This document shows positions 8,897-18,095 of a stretch of DNA of 35,671 nucleotides, in pieces. This stretch comes from Bacteroidales bacterium. GTDB lineage: Bacteria; Bacteroidota; Bacteroidia; Bacteroidales; UBA932. The DNA lies in the NCBI GenBank assembly GCA_028700975.1, contig JAQVRQ010000015.1, forward strand, positions 1-35,671. The letters are read 5' to 3'. The position numbers and the translations under genes are program-made. The notes beneath the pieces were generated by a model. That model worked only from the letters and a program-made list of their open reading frames with translations. It did no database searches and was not told the origin of the DNA. Each line of letters begins with the position of its first letter. Positions within the stretch are counted from its first letter, which is position 1.

Positions 8897-8904
8897 CAAA
8901 AGTA
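8897..8904 (-). promoter_or_regulatory. -7 promoter box for the mnmH operon
   Basis: The minus strand reads TACTTTTG (TAnnTTTG). It lies between the fadL stop and the mnmH start, eight bases before the preferred ATG. Confidence 0.45.
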
Positions 8905-8914
8905 CTCTTTTTTT

Positions 8915-10255
8915 CTAGAACTTGAATCTCAGACCCAACGATGGAAGGAAGGCTGTGGTCTTATAGTCACCCTCAAAAAGGATGGTGTTGTTTTGGATAT
9001 ATTTGCCATTTGTTTTAACTCCGTGGTTGTACTGAAATGCAAAATCGATATCCATAAAGTTTGCAGGTTTGTATGTAAAACCAGTTGTAACACTTATTTT
9101 ATCTGAACCCGGTGAATCTGGTGTATATAGGGTAAGATCAGATGGGGTGTTATCATAAACAAATCCGGCACGAGCTGTGAACTTATTCGTGCAGTAGAAC
9201 TCTGTTCCTATGCGATATATCATTGTGTTGGAGAAGCCTTTAGGAGAGTTCATAGTGACATTAGGGAATACAATTGATAATGTGTCATATGCTTTCCATC
9301 CAACATATTGTAACTCTGCTGAGAGCAATACCTTTTCTGTAGCTCTCCAGGCCACTCCCAAGTTTGTATTTGACGGAATAGGAAGTTGAGCATTGAAGCT
9401 ACCACCATCTAACATCATAGCACCCTTAACAGCTGCAGGAAAGTTTGGACTTTGAGCAAGCATAGCAAAGAGAGCCTCTAGGTCTGCAGAACCATAGTTT
9501 ATCTCTGCGGTGCCATTGTTGAGCTTCATCATTACTTTTGATCTGTAGGAGAGACCAATGCTTATTTTGTCATTTGGGCTGTAAAGAATACCGACATTAA
9601 ATCCAAAACCTATTTTTGATTTGCCGTTAAGATGCATATCAAGAGGAGATACATTAAGATTGTTATTAATCACCGGGTGGTACACCTCTGGTAAAAGAGG
9701 TAAAAATGCTGCTATTGAACCAACAGGCATTATCCCCTTACTCATATCCATACTACCAAAATCTGCCATAAGTCCGGCACCAATACTTAAATGTTCGTTG
9801 AATTTATAGGAGATTGTTGGTTGAACGGAGAATACCTTTAAAGAGATGTTTTGAATATATGTAGAACCTCTCCAATTGTCCGGCCATACAAGAGAATTAC
9901 CGGCAGGATTTGTTATACTTATACCAGCGTAAAGGTTTTCAGTAATCTTAAATCCGGCATACCCAAAAAGAGGTGTCCCAATAGGATTATCTGTCTGAGC
10001 GGTATAACTACCAGATGTGAAATTTACCTTTGAAAAAATTGCTGTTGCACCAAGAGAAAGGTCCACCTTTCCCTCCATATATGATAATCCTGCTGGATTA
10101 AAAAGCATACTCTCTCCGCCAAGCTTTAGAGCTGTTCCCAGATGTCCCATTCCAAGCTGACGTGTACTCTGAGTATTCAACTGGTAGCCCTCTGCCATCA
10201 GCGTAAGACCAACAAGGTTGGCCATAATAAACAATGAAATTTTCTTTAGTCTCAT
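8915..10255 (-). CDS. FadL/OmpP1/TodX-family outer-membrane transport protein
   Basis: 446 aa with an N-terminal signal sequence (MRLKKISLFIMANLVGLTLM) and the family signature near the mature N-terminus: QSTRQLGMGHLGTALKLGG, then LFNPAGLSYM, where the NPA motif of the FadL hatch domain sits. The rest alternates aromatic and polar residues as in a beta-barrel (for example KIGFGFNVGILYSPNDKISIGLSYRSK) and ends in LGLRFKF, an outer-membrane terminal phenylalanine. The family imports long-chain fatty acids and other hydrophobic compounds; the substrate here is unknown. It has its own promoter. Confidence 0.88.
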   Translation of the reverse strand: MRLKKISLFIMANLVGLTLMAEGYQLNTQSTRQLGMGHLGTALKLGGESMLFNPAGLSYMEGKVDLSLGATAIFSKVNFTSGSYTAQTDNPIGTPLFGYAGFKITENLYAGISITNPAGNSLVWPDNWRGSTYIQNISLKVFSVQPTISYKFNEHLSIGAGLMADFGSMDMSKGIMPVGSIAAFLPLLPEVYHPVINNNLNVSPLDMHLNGKSKIGFGFNVGILYSPNDKISIGLSYRSKVMMKLNNGTAEINYGSADLEALFAMLAQSPNFPAAVKGAMMLDGGSFNAQLPIPSNTNLGVAWRATEKVLLSAELQYVGWKAYDTLSIVFPNVTMNSPKGFSNTMIYRIGTEFYCTNKFTARAGFVYDNTPSDLTLYTPDSPGSDKISVTTGFTYKPANFMDIDFAFQYNHGVKTNGKYIQNNTILFEGDYKTTAFLPSLGLRFKF

Positions 10256-10280
10256 TTTCTAATAATTTTTTGAACGGCTG

Positions 10281-10288
10281 CAAAAGTA
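10281..10288 (-). promoter_or_regulatory. -7 promoter box for the FadL-family gene
   Basis: The minus strand reads TACTTTTG, 25 bases before the ATG at 10255, a normal leader. The rest of the 188-base gap (10256-10443) holds only the terminator at 10389-10422. Confidence 0.45.
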
Positions 10289-10388
10289 TAACAAAAATGA
10301 TATAATTATACTTGAATTATTCAATATGGGATAAATGTAAGATTATTAGCGAGTAATAAAGTATACTTGCACTACCGTATAGGTGTAA

Positions 10389-10422
10389 AAAAAGGAGATG
10401 CAATTATCTACATCCCCTTTTT
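10389..10422 (-). terminator. Bidirectional-looking terminator after the DPP IV gene
   Basis: AAAAAGGAGATG (10389-10400) pairs with CATCCCCTTTTT (10411-10422) in 11 of 12 positions around a 10-base loop, with T-runs on both strands. It lies 22 bases past the stop of the upstream peptidase gene. Confidence 0.65.
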
Positions 10423-10443
10423 AATAATATTTTAAAATGGGTT

Positions 10444-12882
10444 TTAGTTGTTGTTCATTTCAGGAATCTCTACCTCATTTTTATAGTCACCTATTAAATA
10501 TCTTGAGAAGTAATCTCCCATTCTCCAGAAGAAGTATTCAGTCATATCACCAAATCCGTGACGCTGACCCGGAAGCATCATCATATCAAACCTTTTGTTT
10601 GCACGAATTAATGCATTTACCATTCTCAATGTATTACCAGGATGGACATTGTTATCTATATCACCGGTAAAGAGAAGCAATCTTCCGCGTAGATTTTTTG
10701 CAATTTCAGAGTTTTTATCGATGCTATATTTAAAAGTTGTATCTCCCTTTTCTGTTATTGTTTCAAGAACACCGTGATGTTGTTCGCTCCACCAACGATT
10801 ATAAATATTATTCTCGTGATTACCTGCAGACGATACAGCAACTTTGAAGAAATCCGGATATACTAGCATTGCAGCTGTTGACATAAATCCTCCACCGGAA
10901 TGTCCGTGAATACCCACCTTTGAACCATCAATAAATGGATGTTTTGCGGCTAGTCTTTCAACTACAACTTTTTTGTCTTCCAGACCATAGTTGCGAAGGT
11001 TTCCGTAACCATAATTGTGGTACCATTTTGAACGTGCAGGGTGGCCTCCTCTGTTGCCAACGGTTATCACAATAAACCCAAACTGAGCAAGTCTGTCAAC
11101 CCTATCCATAGATTTTGTCCAAGATGCATTTACTGCCTCTGTTTGAGGTCCAGGATATACATACTCAATAATTGGATACTTTTTAGTGGAGTCAAAATCA
11201 AAAGGCTTGTACATAACGCCATAGAGATCTGTTACACCATCGCCGGCCTTTACGGTGAAGAGTTCCGGGAATTTATAACCGGCAGCAAAGAGCAGTGAAA
11301 GGTCTGTCTCTTCCAAATCAAGAATCTTTTTGCCTGTGTTATCGTAAAGAGCACTTCTTGGCACAGTGTTTACCCTGGAGTAGTTGCTAATAAAGTATTT
11401 GCCGTTATCAGAGGTATTTGATTCAAAATTATAATCTCCCGGATTAAGAATTTTAAGACCGGATCCGTCAAAGTTAACTCTGTATTGGTGTGTATAGTAT
11501 GGATTTTCTCCCCTCTCTTTGCCATTTGCAGTAAAAAAGATGACTCTTTGAGCCGGGTCAACAGCGGTTACGTTCTCAACGTGATAATCTCCTGAGGTGA
11601 TTGGGTTTTTAAGATTGCCGTTCTCATCAAAAAGATAAAGATGAGCCCAGCCGGATCTCTCGCTCCACCAGATAAATTCTTTGCCATTGTTAATAAGCTT
11701 TACTGGTCTTGTTTCAACATAGGTATTAAGCCTCTCTTCAACAAGAGTGCTAAGAGTATCCGATGTTACAGTTGCAGCACATAGGTCAACCCTTTTAAGA
11801 TCTCTGCTTGTTCTAGTTACAAAGAATTTTTCAGAGGTCCCCATCCAAACGCTGTGCATAATGGAGTCTCCGTAATTTTTCTGAGGAATAGGCTGATTAA
11901 GGATTCGAAGTTCCTGATCTTTAAATGCAGCGCTCTTAATCTCCTTATATGATTTACTTTCCATATCAAAGAGATAGAGGTGTCTAACCGGAGCTTCAGA
12001 TTCACCAGGCATATGATATTTGTAGGTCTCAAGTTTTGGCCTTGGATTTGCCAGAACATCTATAACCCATAAATCTTTAACCTTTGATGTATTGCTTCTG
12101 ACAAAAGCAAAACTCTTTGAATCAGGAGACCAAAGAATATATGCCCCCGTTCTTTTATTCTTCTCTTTCTCTGTTGCATAAGGGTCGCTGTTTCCACCAC
12201 CAAAACCAAAATCTTTGGTCCCCTCTGTAGTTAGTTGATGCTCAACAATTGTTGAGTCCTCATCATTTTTGCGAGCCTTTTCGTAGTTCTCCATATCCAT
12301 CCAGTATAGGTTGAAGTCTCTGGAGAATACAACATATTTTTTATCAGGTGAGATGCTTCCCCATCTCGGGTAAGGCTTAGGGGCCTTGTAATCCTTTATT
12401 TCGGTAAGTCTGCCGGAAGCAATATCATAATCAAAGCCGTGTACCTTTTTAACTTTCTTTTTCTTTCCGGTTTTCTCATCCTTCTCTTCAATATCTACTG
12501 TGCTCTTAATTTCAAATCTGAATTTAATATCGTCAATTAGGCGAATGTTTTGAATAGGAATATTCTGTGCGTCAAACGGATCTTTTACAATTTCAGTGAG
12601 TTGAGCAGCAAGTTTTACGTTGTCAAAAAGCTGTTTTTTACTACCTGTTGCAGGATCTGCAATGTAGTAGAATGTGCCTTCGTTTGTTTGCCAAGTGTAC
12701 CAAAACTTGTCTGAATTTTTAAACCATCTTGGATTTACACTGGTAGAAAATACCATTTTTCCAACTTTCTTTGCTGAAAATCTGGCTGCAAGCTCGTAAT
12801 TTGCCTTTGTCACAGGTGTGTTCTGAGCAAAAGCAAACGAAGCCGTTAGGATAACAGCCAAGAGAATGAGTGTTTTTTTCAT
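10444..12882 (-). CDS. S9B dipeptidyl peptidase IV-type serine peptidase, exported
   Basis: 812 aa with a signal peptide (MKKTLILLAVILTASFAFA). An N-terminal beta-propeller (about 30-540) contains ILWSPDSKSFAFVR and WWSERSGWAHLYLFDENG. The C-terminal alpha/beta-hydrolase domain has EYVYPGPQTEAV, GNRGGHPARS, the nucleophile in GHSGGG (Ser662), the acid Asp in GDIDNNVHPGN, and the His in GQRHGFGD. The family removes N-terminal dipeptides, usually X-Pro or X-Ala, in the periplasm. Related DPPs in Porphyromonas and Bacteroides serve peptide nutrition; exact specificity cannot be read here. The gene appears monocistronic. Confidence 0.9.
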   Translation of the reverse strand: MKKTLILLAVILTASFAFAQNTPVTKANYELAARFSAKKVGKMVFSTSVNPRWFKNSDKFWYTWQTNEGTFYYIADPATGSKKQLFDNVKLAAQLTEIVKDPFDAQNIPIQNIRLIDDIKFRFEIKSTVDIEEKDEKTGKKKKVKKVHGFDYDIASGRLTEIKDYKAPKPYPRWGSISPDKKYVVFSRDFNLYWMDMENYEKARKNDEDSTIVEHQLTTEGTKDFGFGGGNSDPYATEKEKNKRTGAYILWSPDSKSFAFVRSNTSKVKDLWVIDVLANPRPKLETYKYHMPGESEAPVRHLYLFDMESKSYKEIKSAAFKDQELRILNQPIPQKNYGDSIMHSVWMGTSEKFFVTRTSRDLKRVDLCAATVTSDTLSTLVEERLNTYVETRPVKLINNGKEFIWWSERSGWAHLYLFDENGNLKNPITSGDYHVENVTAVDPAQRVIFFTANGKERGENPYYTHQYRVNFDGSGLKILNPGDYNFESNTSDNGKYFISNYSRVNTVPRSALYDNTGKKILDLEETDLSLLFAAGYKFPELFTVKAGDGVTDLYGVMYKPFDFDSTKKYPIIEYVYPGPQTEAVNASWTKSMDRVDRLAQFGFIVITVGNRGGHPARSKWYHNYGYGNLRNYGLEDKKVVVERLAAKHPFIDGSKVGIHGHSGGGFMSTAAMLVYPDFFKVAVSSAGNHENNIYNRWWSEQHHGVLETITEKGDTTFKYSIDKNSEIAKNLRGRLLLFTGDIDNNVHPGNTLRMVNALIRANKRFDMMMLPGQRHGFGDMTEYFFWRMGDYFSRYLIGDYKNEVEIPEMNNN

Positions 12883-12932
12883 AGATAAAATGTTAGGTTA
12901 TTTTTTGTTTGACTATTAAAGTTGGCTTTAGT

Positions 12933-13448
12933 TTAAAGGCTATCCTGCATTTTAATGTGTTTTGGCCACTCACCCACCTCCATTTCTAAGATTTTCCCCC
13001 TCTCAATTCTGAATCTTAATGCAGTTCTCACGTTATGAAATCCCTGGATGCCTGCTGCGCCTGGATTGATTGTGAGCATATTATACTTTTTATCGTTGAT
13101 GATTTTTAGTATATGAGAGTGACCACAAATAAAGATATCCGGTCTATGTGCCTCTATAAGCTGGATCGCTCTGTAATCATATCTCCCGGGATAACCTCCA
13201 ATATGCATCATCAGAACTCTCATCCCCTCAACATCCATCAACTGAATATATGGATGAATAACTCTTATATCTGTTCCATCGCAATTCCCATATACCCCCT
13301 TTAATGGTTTTATTGCCGATATCAGATCAGATACCTCCCTGTTCCCAAAGTCGCCGGCGTGCCACACCTCGTCAACATCCCCCAAGAACTCTTTCAGACT
13401 ATTGTCAAAAATTGTATGAGTATCCGAAAGTAGTCCTATATATGCCAT
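12933..13448 (-). CDS. YfcE/MJ0936-family metallophosphoesterase
   Basis: 171-aa calcineurin-like phosphoesterase. Metal-binding motifs are GLLSDTH, WHAGDFGN, GNCDG, MMHIGGYPG and ICGHSH, ending with INPGAAG. The family hydrolyses phosphodiesters with Mn2+; the physiological substrate is not known. It overlaps the stop of the upstream nagX-like gene by one base, so they share a transcript. Confidence 0.88.
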   Translation of the reverse strand: MAYIGLLSDTHTIFDNSLKEFLGDVDEVWHAGDFGNREVSDLISAIKPLKGVYGNCDGTDIRVIHPYIQLMDVEGMRVLMMHIGGYPGRYDYRAIQLIEAHRPDIFICGHSHILKIINDKKYNMLTINPGAAGIQGFHNVRTALRFRIERGKILEMEVGEWPKHIKMQDSL

Positions 13449-14635
13449 CAGAGTTTAATTATGATATTCTTTTTATAGAGCCAAATAGCCATAACAAGGA
13501 ATATAGCCACATACATAAGAGCATACATTAATGAGCCAAATTCATTGTTGCCCAGTAGCTCAACACAGCAGTTCCTGTATATCCAGGAGGATGCTGATAT
13601 TGTTGTCTCCCTTATTGTGTTATCATCTGCCACAACTGTCTCTGTCCATTTGATTACCCGTCCCAGTGTCTTTGCCAGAAGACCGGCCATAACAAAGGCA
13701 AAAAGCGGATTAAGACCCATTGCTCTAAATGGAAAAAATATCTTCTCTTTTCCTTTTATGTCGATAAAATATATAAAGAGGGCCAGCATAACAATTGACC
13801 AGCCGCCAGCATAAAACATATAGGATGGAGTCCAAAGAGGTTTGTTAATAGGGATAAATATGCTCATTACAACACCCGCACCTAGAGATAAAAGACCTAT
13901 TGTGTATAGCTTAGCAACAGCATCGCTTTTGTTTGAAGCTTTTCTTATTATACCCCCTATAGTATAACCAAAAAGTACTGTTGCAGAGCCTGTAAGTACG
14001 CCCAGAATACCTTCCGGGTCAAATGCTCTGCCAAATCCGTGGTAAACGTGTTTCTCTCCAAAAAGGGCTACATCTATTGAGCCGGAAATGTTCCCCTCCA
14101 AAGAAAATGGATCTCCACTCCCGAATATTACAAGAATAGCAACGTGAAGAATCATTAGTGCAGCCATACCTATGGCTATCTTTCCCGGCCTCCTAAGCCA
14201 TAGAGCAAGAACTCCTCCAACAAGATAGCAGAGGGCAATTCTTTGGAGAACCCCCATTATCCTTATGGAACCAATATAGTTAATATAGTTTTCTCCAAAT
14301 GAGAGAGCACTATCTGGAGATGTGGGATAAAATGGAAAAGCGTTGAGGAGCAGACCTGTCAGAAAAATAAGTGCAGACCTCTTTACAAGTTTCCCTAATG
14401 ACTTAGCATCCAATCCATCTCCGTATTTTGCAAAGGAGAAGGATAGGGCAGCTCCCACGATAAACAGGAAAAACGGGAAGACCAGGTCTGTAGGTGTGCA
14501 TCCGTGCCAAGAGGCGTGACGCAGAGGAGCAAATATTTTAGACCAACTTCCGGGGTTATTGACAAGAATCATTCCTGCCACTGTCATCCCCCTTAGCACA
14601 TCAAGTGCAACATATCTTTGAGAATGGGTATTCAT
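13448..14635 (-). CDS. DUF5009/NagX-like membrane acyltransferase (HGSNAT-related)
   Basis: 395-aa integral membrane protein with about ten hydrophobic segments. The start MNTHSQRYVALDVLRGMTVAG is the classical N-terminus of the heparan-alpha-glucosaminide N-acetyltransferase/NagX group; HASWHGCTPTDLVFPFFLFI and ALCYLVGGVLALWL follow. An upstream in-frame ATG (14698) would overlap the divergent rsmE and is rejected. Relatives acetylate glucosamine-type sugars across the membrane; the substrate here is unknown. It is followed by the phosphoesterase with a one-base overlap. Confidence 0.82.
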   Translation of the reverse strand: MNTHSQRYVALDVLRGMTVAGMILVNNPGSWSKIFAPLRHASWHGCTPTDLVFPFFLFIVGAALSFSFAKYGDGLDAKSLGKLVKRSALIFLTGLLLNAFPFYPTSPDSALSFGENYINYIGSIRIMGVLQRIALCYLVGGVLALWLRRPGKIAIGMAALMILHVAILVIFGSGDPFSLEGNISGSIDVALFGEKHVYHGFGRAFDPEGILGVLTGSATVLFGYTIGGIIRKASNKSDAVAKLYTIGLLSLGAGVVMSIFIPINKPLWTPSYMFYAGGWSIVMLALFIYFIDIKGKEKIFFPFRAMGLNPLFAFVMAGLLAKTLGRVIKWTETVVADDNTIRETTISASSWIYRNCCVELLGNNEFGSLMYALMYVAIFLVMAIWLYKKNIIIKL

Positions 14636-14639
14636 AAGG

Positions 14640-14647
14640 CAAAAATA
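14640..14647 (-). promoter_or_regulatory. Possible -7 promoter box for the nagX-like gene
   Basis: The minus strand reads TATTTTTG (TAnnTTTG), ending four bases before the ATG at 14635. The spacing is unusually tight, so it may not be functional. Confidence 0.3.
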
Positions 14648-14658
14648 ACCTTTTTTCC

Positions 14659-14666
14659 TATATTTG
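14659..14666 (+). promoter_or_regulatory. -7 promoter box for rsmE
   Basis: TATATTTG matches TAnnTTTG and ends eight bases before the rsmE ATG at 14675, implying an almost leaderless transcript. Confidence 0.45.
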
Positions 14667-14674
14667 CCCCTGCT

Positions 14675-15412
14675 ATGGAACTCTTTTTCACTAATCAAAT
14701 TCAGGGCTCCTCTGCTACATTAGACGAGCAGGAGAGTACGCACTGTCTCAAAGTCCTAAGACATAAGAGGGGAGACAAGATAACCTTTACGGACGGGGCC
14801 GGAAAGCTTTTTACGGCAGAGATATCAAATGTTCAGGGGAAAATTTGTCATTTAAATATACTCTCTTCCACTGAGCGTGGTGAGGAGAGACCCTACTATC
14901 TTCACATTGCTGTTGCACCCACAAAGAGCCTCGACAGATATGAATGGTTTCTTGAGAAGGCAGTAGAATTTGGCGTAGACAAAGTATCACCTGTAATAGG
15001 AGAGCACTCTGAGAGAAAGATATTCAAAAGAGAGAGAGGGGAGAGGGTAATACTATCTGCCCTTAAACAGTCACTTAAAACCAACCTTCCAATACTCGAT
15101 GAGACAATTGATCTAAAAGAGTTTCTTAATTCAGATTCAGTTTCAGCTTTTGACGGAGCTAAACTTATTGGTCACTGCAACTCAGGTGATAGGTCTGAGC
15201 TGACAACAATTATTGATTCACTCAAAACGATTAATGGTAAGAAGAGGGCGCTTATTCTGATAGGTCCTGAGGGAGACTTCTCTCCGGAAGAGGTTAAGTT
15301 AGCTATAGATAAGGGATTCCGTGACTTTACAATGGGTGAGTCCCGCTTTAGAGTAGAGACAGCAGCCGTGGCAGCAATCTCTGCAATGTACTTTCTCTCC
15401 AGAAGAGGGTAA
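14675..15412 (+). CDS. rsmE: 16S rRNA m3U1498 methyltransferase
   Basis: SPOUT-family enzyme of 245 aa that methylates N3 of U1498 in 16S rRNA with SAM. The N-terminal PUA-like part has STHCLKVLRHKRGDKITFTDG. The SPOUT core has APTKSLDRYEWFLEKAVEFG, LIGPEGDFSPEEV and FTMGESRFRVETAAVAAISAM, the C-terminal knot that binds SAM. An upstream ATG at 14618 would precede the promoter box and overlap the divergent gene, so 14675 is chosen. The gene converges on the antiporter gene. Confidence 0.92.
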   Translation: MELFFTNQIQGSSATLDEQESTHCLKVLRHKRGDKITFTDGAGKLFTAEISNVQGKICHLNILSSTERGEERPYYLHIAVAPTKSLDRYEWFLEKAVEFGVDKVSPVIGEHSERKIFKRERGERVILSALKQSLKTNLPILDETIDLKEFLNSDSVSAFDGAKLIGHCNSGDRSELTTIIDSLKTINGKKRALILIGPEGDFSPEEVKLAIDKGFRDFTMGESRFRVETAAVAAISAMYFLSRRG

Positions 15413-15426
15413 TCTCAACAATAGGA

Positions 15427-16389
15427 CTAGGCAGCCGTTAACAACCAGACCACATATCCAATATAGAGCGTAAAGAGGAGGGCCCCCTCTTTTTTATCAA
15501 TTCGTGTACCCTTCCCTCTGAATGCAAGTACAAGCACCAGAATTGTTGCCATCGCAGAAAACACCACGTCTACCATATTCTCCTTTACAAATGGCAGCGG
15601 AGATATGCTGGCAGAGATTCCCAAAATAAGGAAGATGTTAAATATGTTGCTTCCAACAACATTTCCTATTGCAATATCGCTATTACCCCTGTATGCAGCC
15701 ATCATACTTGTTGCAAGTTCTGGAAGAGAGGTTCCGGCTGCAACAATAGTAAGGCCGATAACTGTTTCGCTCATACCCCATCCTCTGGCCAGTTCGGTAG
15801 CATTTTTGACAATGAGGTCACCTCCAAAGATTAGCCCTGCTAGTCCACCGGCAACAAAAATTATTGAGAGCCATATAGGGTAAACTTTATCCTCTTTTGG
15901 GGTATCTTCAGCCTCAATTTGTCCCTTTTTTGCAGAGAGAAATATGTAGTATAAAAAGATTGAAAAGAATAGTAGTAGAATTAATCCATCTGATCTGGAT
16001 ATTACCCCTTGTCCCTCACCAAAAAATTCATCTCCTGCAACCGCTATAAGTACAAAAGCTGCAAGGATTGCATATGGGATCTCAATCTTCACAAGTGATC
16101 TTTGCAGACTTATGGGTCTCAGAAAAGCGGTTAACCCCACAATCACAAGCAGATTAAAAAGATTACTCCCCACAACATTTCCAACAGCCATACCGGGAGA
16201 ACCTCCGGAGGATGCAATAATATTTACAGCAAGTTCAGGTGCTGATGTTCCAAATGAGACTACTGTTAGACCAATAATAAGGTCAGAAATCTTCATCTTT
16301 TTTGCAATGGAGGATGCCCCCTTGACAAGATAGTCCGCTCCAAAGATGAGTACTACAAATCCTAATATCAGCAAAAGGTATGGTATCAT
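15427..16389 (-). CDS. CaCA-family Na+/Ca2+ antiporter (YrbG-like)
   Basis: 320-aa inner-membrane protein with the two inverted alpha-repeats of the Ca2+:cation antiporter family: GLTVVSFGTSAPELAVN (about 40-56) and GLTIVAAGTSLPELATS (about 218-234). Each is followed by GNVVGSNLFN or GNVVGSNIFN. An acidic loop in the middle (EAEDTPKEDK) separates the halves. It probably exports Ca2+ in exchange for Na+ or K+. It is last in a minus-strand cluster, 10 bases after tsaC. Confidence 0.9.
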   Translation of the reverse strand: MIPYLLLILGFVVLIFGADYLVKGASSIAKKMKISDLIIGLTVVSFGTSAPELAVNIIASSGGSPGMAVGNVVGSNLFNLLVIVGLTAFLRPISLQRSLVKIEIPYAILAAFVLIAVAGDEFFGEGQGVISRSDGLILLLFFSIFLYYIFLSAKKGQIEAEDTPKEDKVYPIWLSIIFVAGGLAGLIFGGDLIVKNATELARGWGMSETVIGLTIVAAGTSLPELATSMMAAYRGNSDIAIGNVVGSNIFNIFLILGISASISPLPFVKENMVDVVFSAMATILVLVLAFRGKGTRIDKKEGALLFTLYIGYVVWLLTAA

Positions 16390-16399
16390 AACTATTTGG

Positions 16400-16984
16400 T
16401 TACTCTCTGATAATTTTAACCTCTCCTCCTGTGCCCAGCATAATTATTGAAGATGGTTTTCCGGTAGAGCCAGCTTCAAAGGAGTTGTCGGCAACCCAGT
16501 CTGCAGCTTCAATAATCTCTATTGAGATTGATTCAAACATAGATGGAGAGGGTGACCCGGATATATTTGCAGAGGTAGAGACAATTGGTCTTCCGAATTT
16601 TCTTATAAGAGCCTGGCAAAACTGATGTTCCGGAATTCTGAATGCCGCTGTTCTCTCTTCAGGAATAGCATTAGATGCAATTCTCTCCACACCAGAGTAG
16701 ATAATAGTAAGAGGCTTGTCATTTATTTCAATAATCTGCCAGGCAACATCCGGCACCTCTCTGATGTATCTGGAGAGCATATCGGGACCATCTACAAGCA
16801 TTATTAAGCTTTTGCTCTCTTCACGTCTCTTTATTTTGAATATTTTTTCAACTGCCTTTGGGTTTGTTGCATCGCAACCAAGTCCCCATACTGTATCTGT
16901 AGGGTAGAGAATTACACCACCCTCTCTGAGTACTTTTACAGCCTCATCTACAGCTTTTCTTAGTTCTTTTTCCTTAGATATCAT
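16400..16984 (-). CDS. tsaC: Threonylcarbamoyl-AMP synthase
   Basis: 194-aa YrdC/Sua5-domain protein that makes threonylcarbamoyl-AMP from threonine, bicarbonate and ATP for tRNA t6A37. Motifs are GGVILYPTDTVWGLGCDATN near the N-terminus, KIKRREESKSLIMLV, and STSANISGSPSP. It is the short TsaC form, without the Sua5 C-terminal domain. It lies between the EEP hydrolase (4 bases) and the antiporter; the cluster is probably an operon without a shared function. Its pathway partner TsaE is at 4797-5213. Confidence 0.93.
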   Translation of the reverse strand: MISKEKELRKAVDEAVKVLREGGVILYPTDTVWGLGCDATNPKAVEKIFKIKRREESKSLIMLVDGPDMLSRYIREVPDVAWQIIEINDKPLTIIYSGVERIASNAIPEERTAAFRIPEHQFCQALIRKFGRPIVSTSANISGSPSPSMFESISIEIIEAADWVADNSFEAGSTGKPSSIIMLGTGGEVKIIRE

Positions 16985-16988
16985 TGCT

Positions 16989-18095
16989 TTATGGTATTAT
17001 CAACTCTGCTACAACAGGGTAGTGGTCGGACCAGGGAACCTTTGGTGTTGTATGGCTCATAGCCCACCACTCGGCAGGGTAGAGTATATAATCAATTCTC
17101 AGCATAGGCCATAGAGAGCCATAGGAGGCGCTCATACCCTTTCCGGATTCCCGGAAGCTGTCTTTTCTGCCTTTAGCCAGTATATGGTATGTATAGGACA
17201 TAGGGGTGTCGTTGAAGTCTCCGCATATAACCGCAGGAATATTGCAGGCCGATGAATGGGAGGCTATTGTATCCACCTGTCTGGATCTCCTTTTGAATGT
17301 GTTAGCCATCTTGTCGTGCACATCGAGAAGCTCCTCAGACATCTTGTCGCTGTTTGAAATTCTTTTTACAAGAGATGTGAAGGAGATACTGTGAGACTCC
17401 AGATGGGTATTGTATATCCTCACTCTTCTTCCATAGTGGTCAATATCATTGAAAATGCAAAGATTTGTACTCCCTTTGAAGGTTATTTTGCCAGACTCGT
17501 GAAGGGGGAATTTGCTAAGAGTGAGATTCCCAAACATTGTTCCGTTACTGAGTTTGTAAAAATGGCTGCCTCTGTAAGGGTACTCTTTAAAAAGAGTCTT
17601 TATCATTGCGGTATCCTTTATATAGAACTCCTGAAAACAAATTATATCGGGTGCAGTTTCATCTGCAAAACGGGCTATACTTCCAAGCGCAGACTCTCTT
17701 CCAATATCCTTTTGATGTGCAAACATCCCTACGTTATAGGTCATAATTTTAAGGGACAAACCCTCCCTTTCGCTCTTTGTCTCTCCCCAGTTAACAAACA
17801 TATCGGCAAATAGAAGAGATGGCAGAAGTGCAATAAATGTAATCCAGGTGGCTCCACTTTTGCGAAACATCCCCACGATAAGTAAAAGGATATTTATAAG
17901 AAGGATAGGAATAAAATAGAGGCCAAAGAAGAGAGGAAAGGAGACCTTTGAGGGGTTAATAAAGGCCGAGAGGTATGAGAGAGCAAGAGCTCCGGCTGCT
18001 GTTATAAGGATTAGCCGGAACAACAAAGCAAATGGCCAGGGTGAGCCTCCTGTTGCCTCTTTTTTTCTACCTCTGTTTACTCTCTTTTTAGGCAT
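16989..18095 (-). CDS. Membrane-anchored endonuclease/exonuclease/phosphatase (EEP) family protein
   Basis: 368 aa. A basic N-terminus (MPKKRVNRGRKKE) is followed by about three hydrophobic segments (20-105). The EEP domain then has LKIMTYNVGMF, DIICFQEFYI, RIYNTHLESHS, ICGDFNDTP and WSDHYPVVAE, together the Mg2+ catalytic residues (Asn, Glu, Asp/Asn, Asp-His). The fold covers nucleases, sphingomyelinases and phosphatases, so substrate and side of the membrane cannot be stated. Common in Bacteroidota. Its start overlaps the rhomboid stop by one base. Confidence 0.85.
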   Translation of the reverse strand: MPKKRVNRGRKKEATGGSPWPFALLFRLILITAAGALALSYLSAFINPSKVSFPLFFGLYFIPILLINILLLIVGMFRKSGATWITFIALLPSLLFADMFVNWGETKSEREGLSLKIMTYNVGMFAHQKDIGRESALGSIARFADETAPDIICFQEFYIKDTAMIKTLFKEYPYRGSHFYKLSNGTMFGNLTLSKFPLHESGKITFKGSTNLCIFNDIDHYGRRVRIYNTHLESHSISFTSLVKRISNSDKMSEELLDVHDKMANTFKRRSRQVDTIASHSSACNIPAVICGDFNDTPMSYTYHILAKGRKDSFRESGKGMSASYGSLWPMLRIDYILYPAEWWAMSHTTPKVPWSDHYPVVAELIIP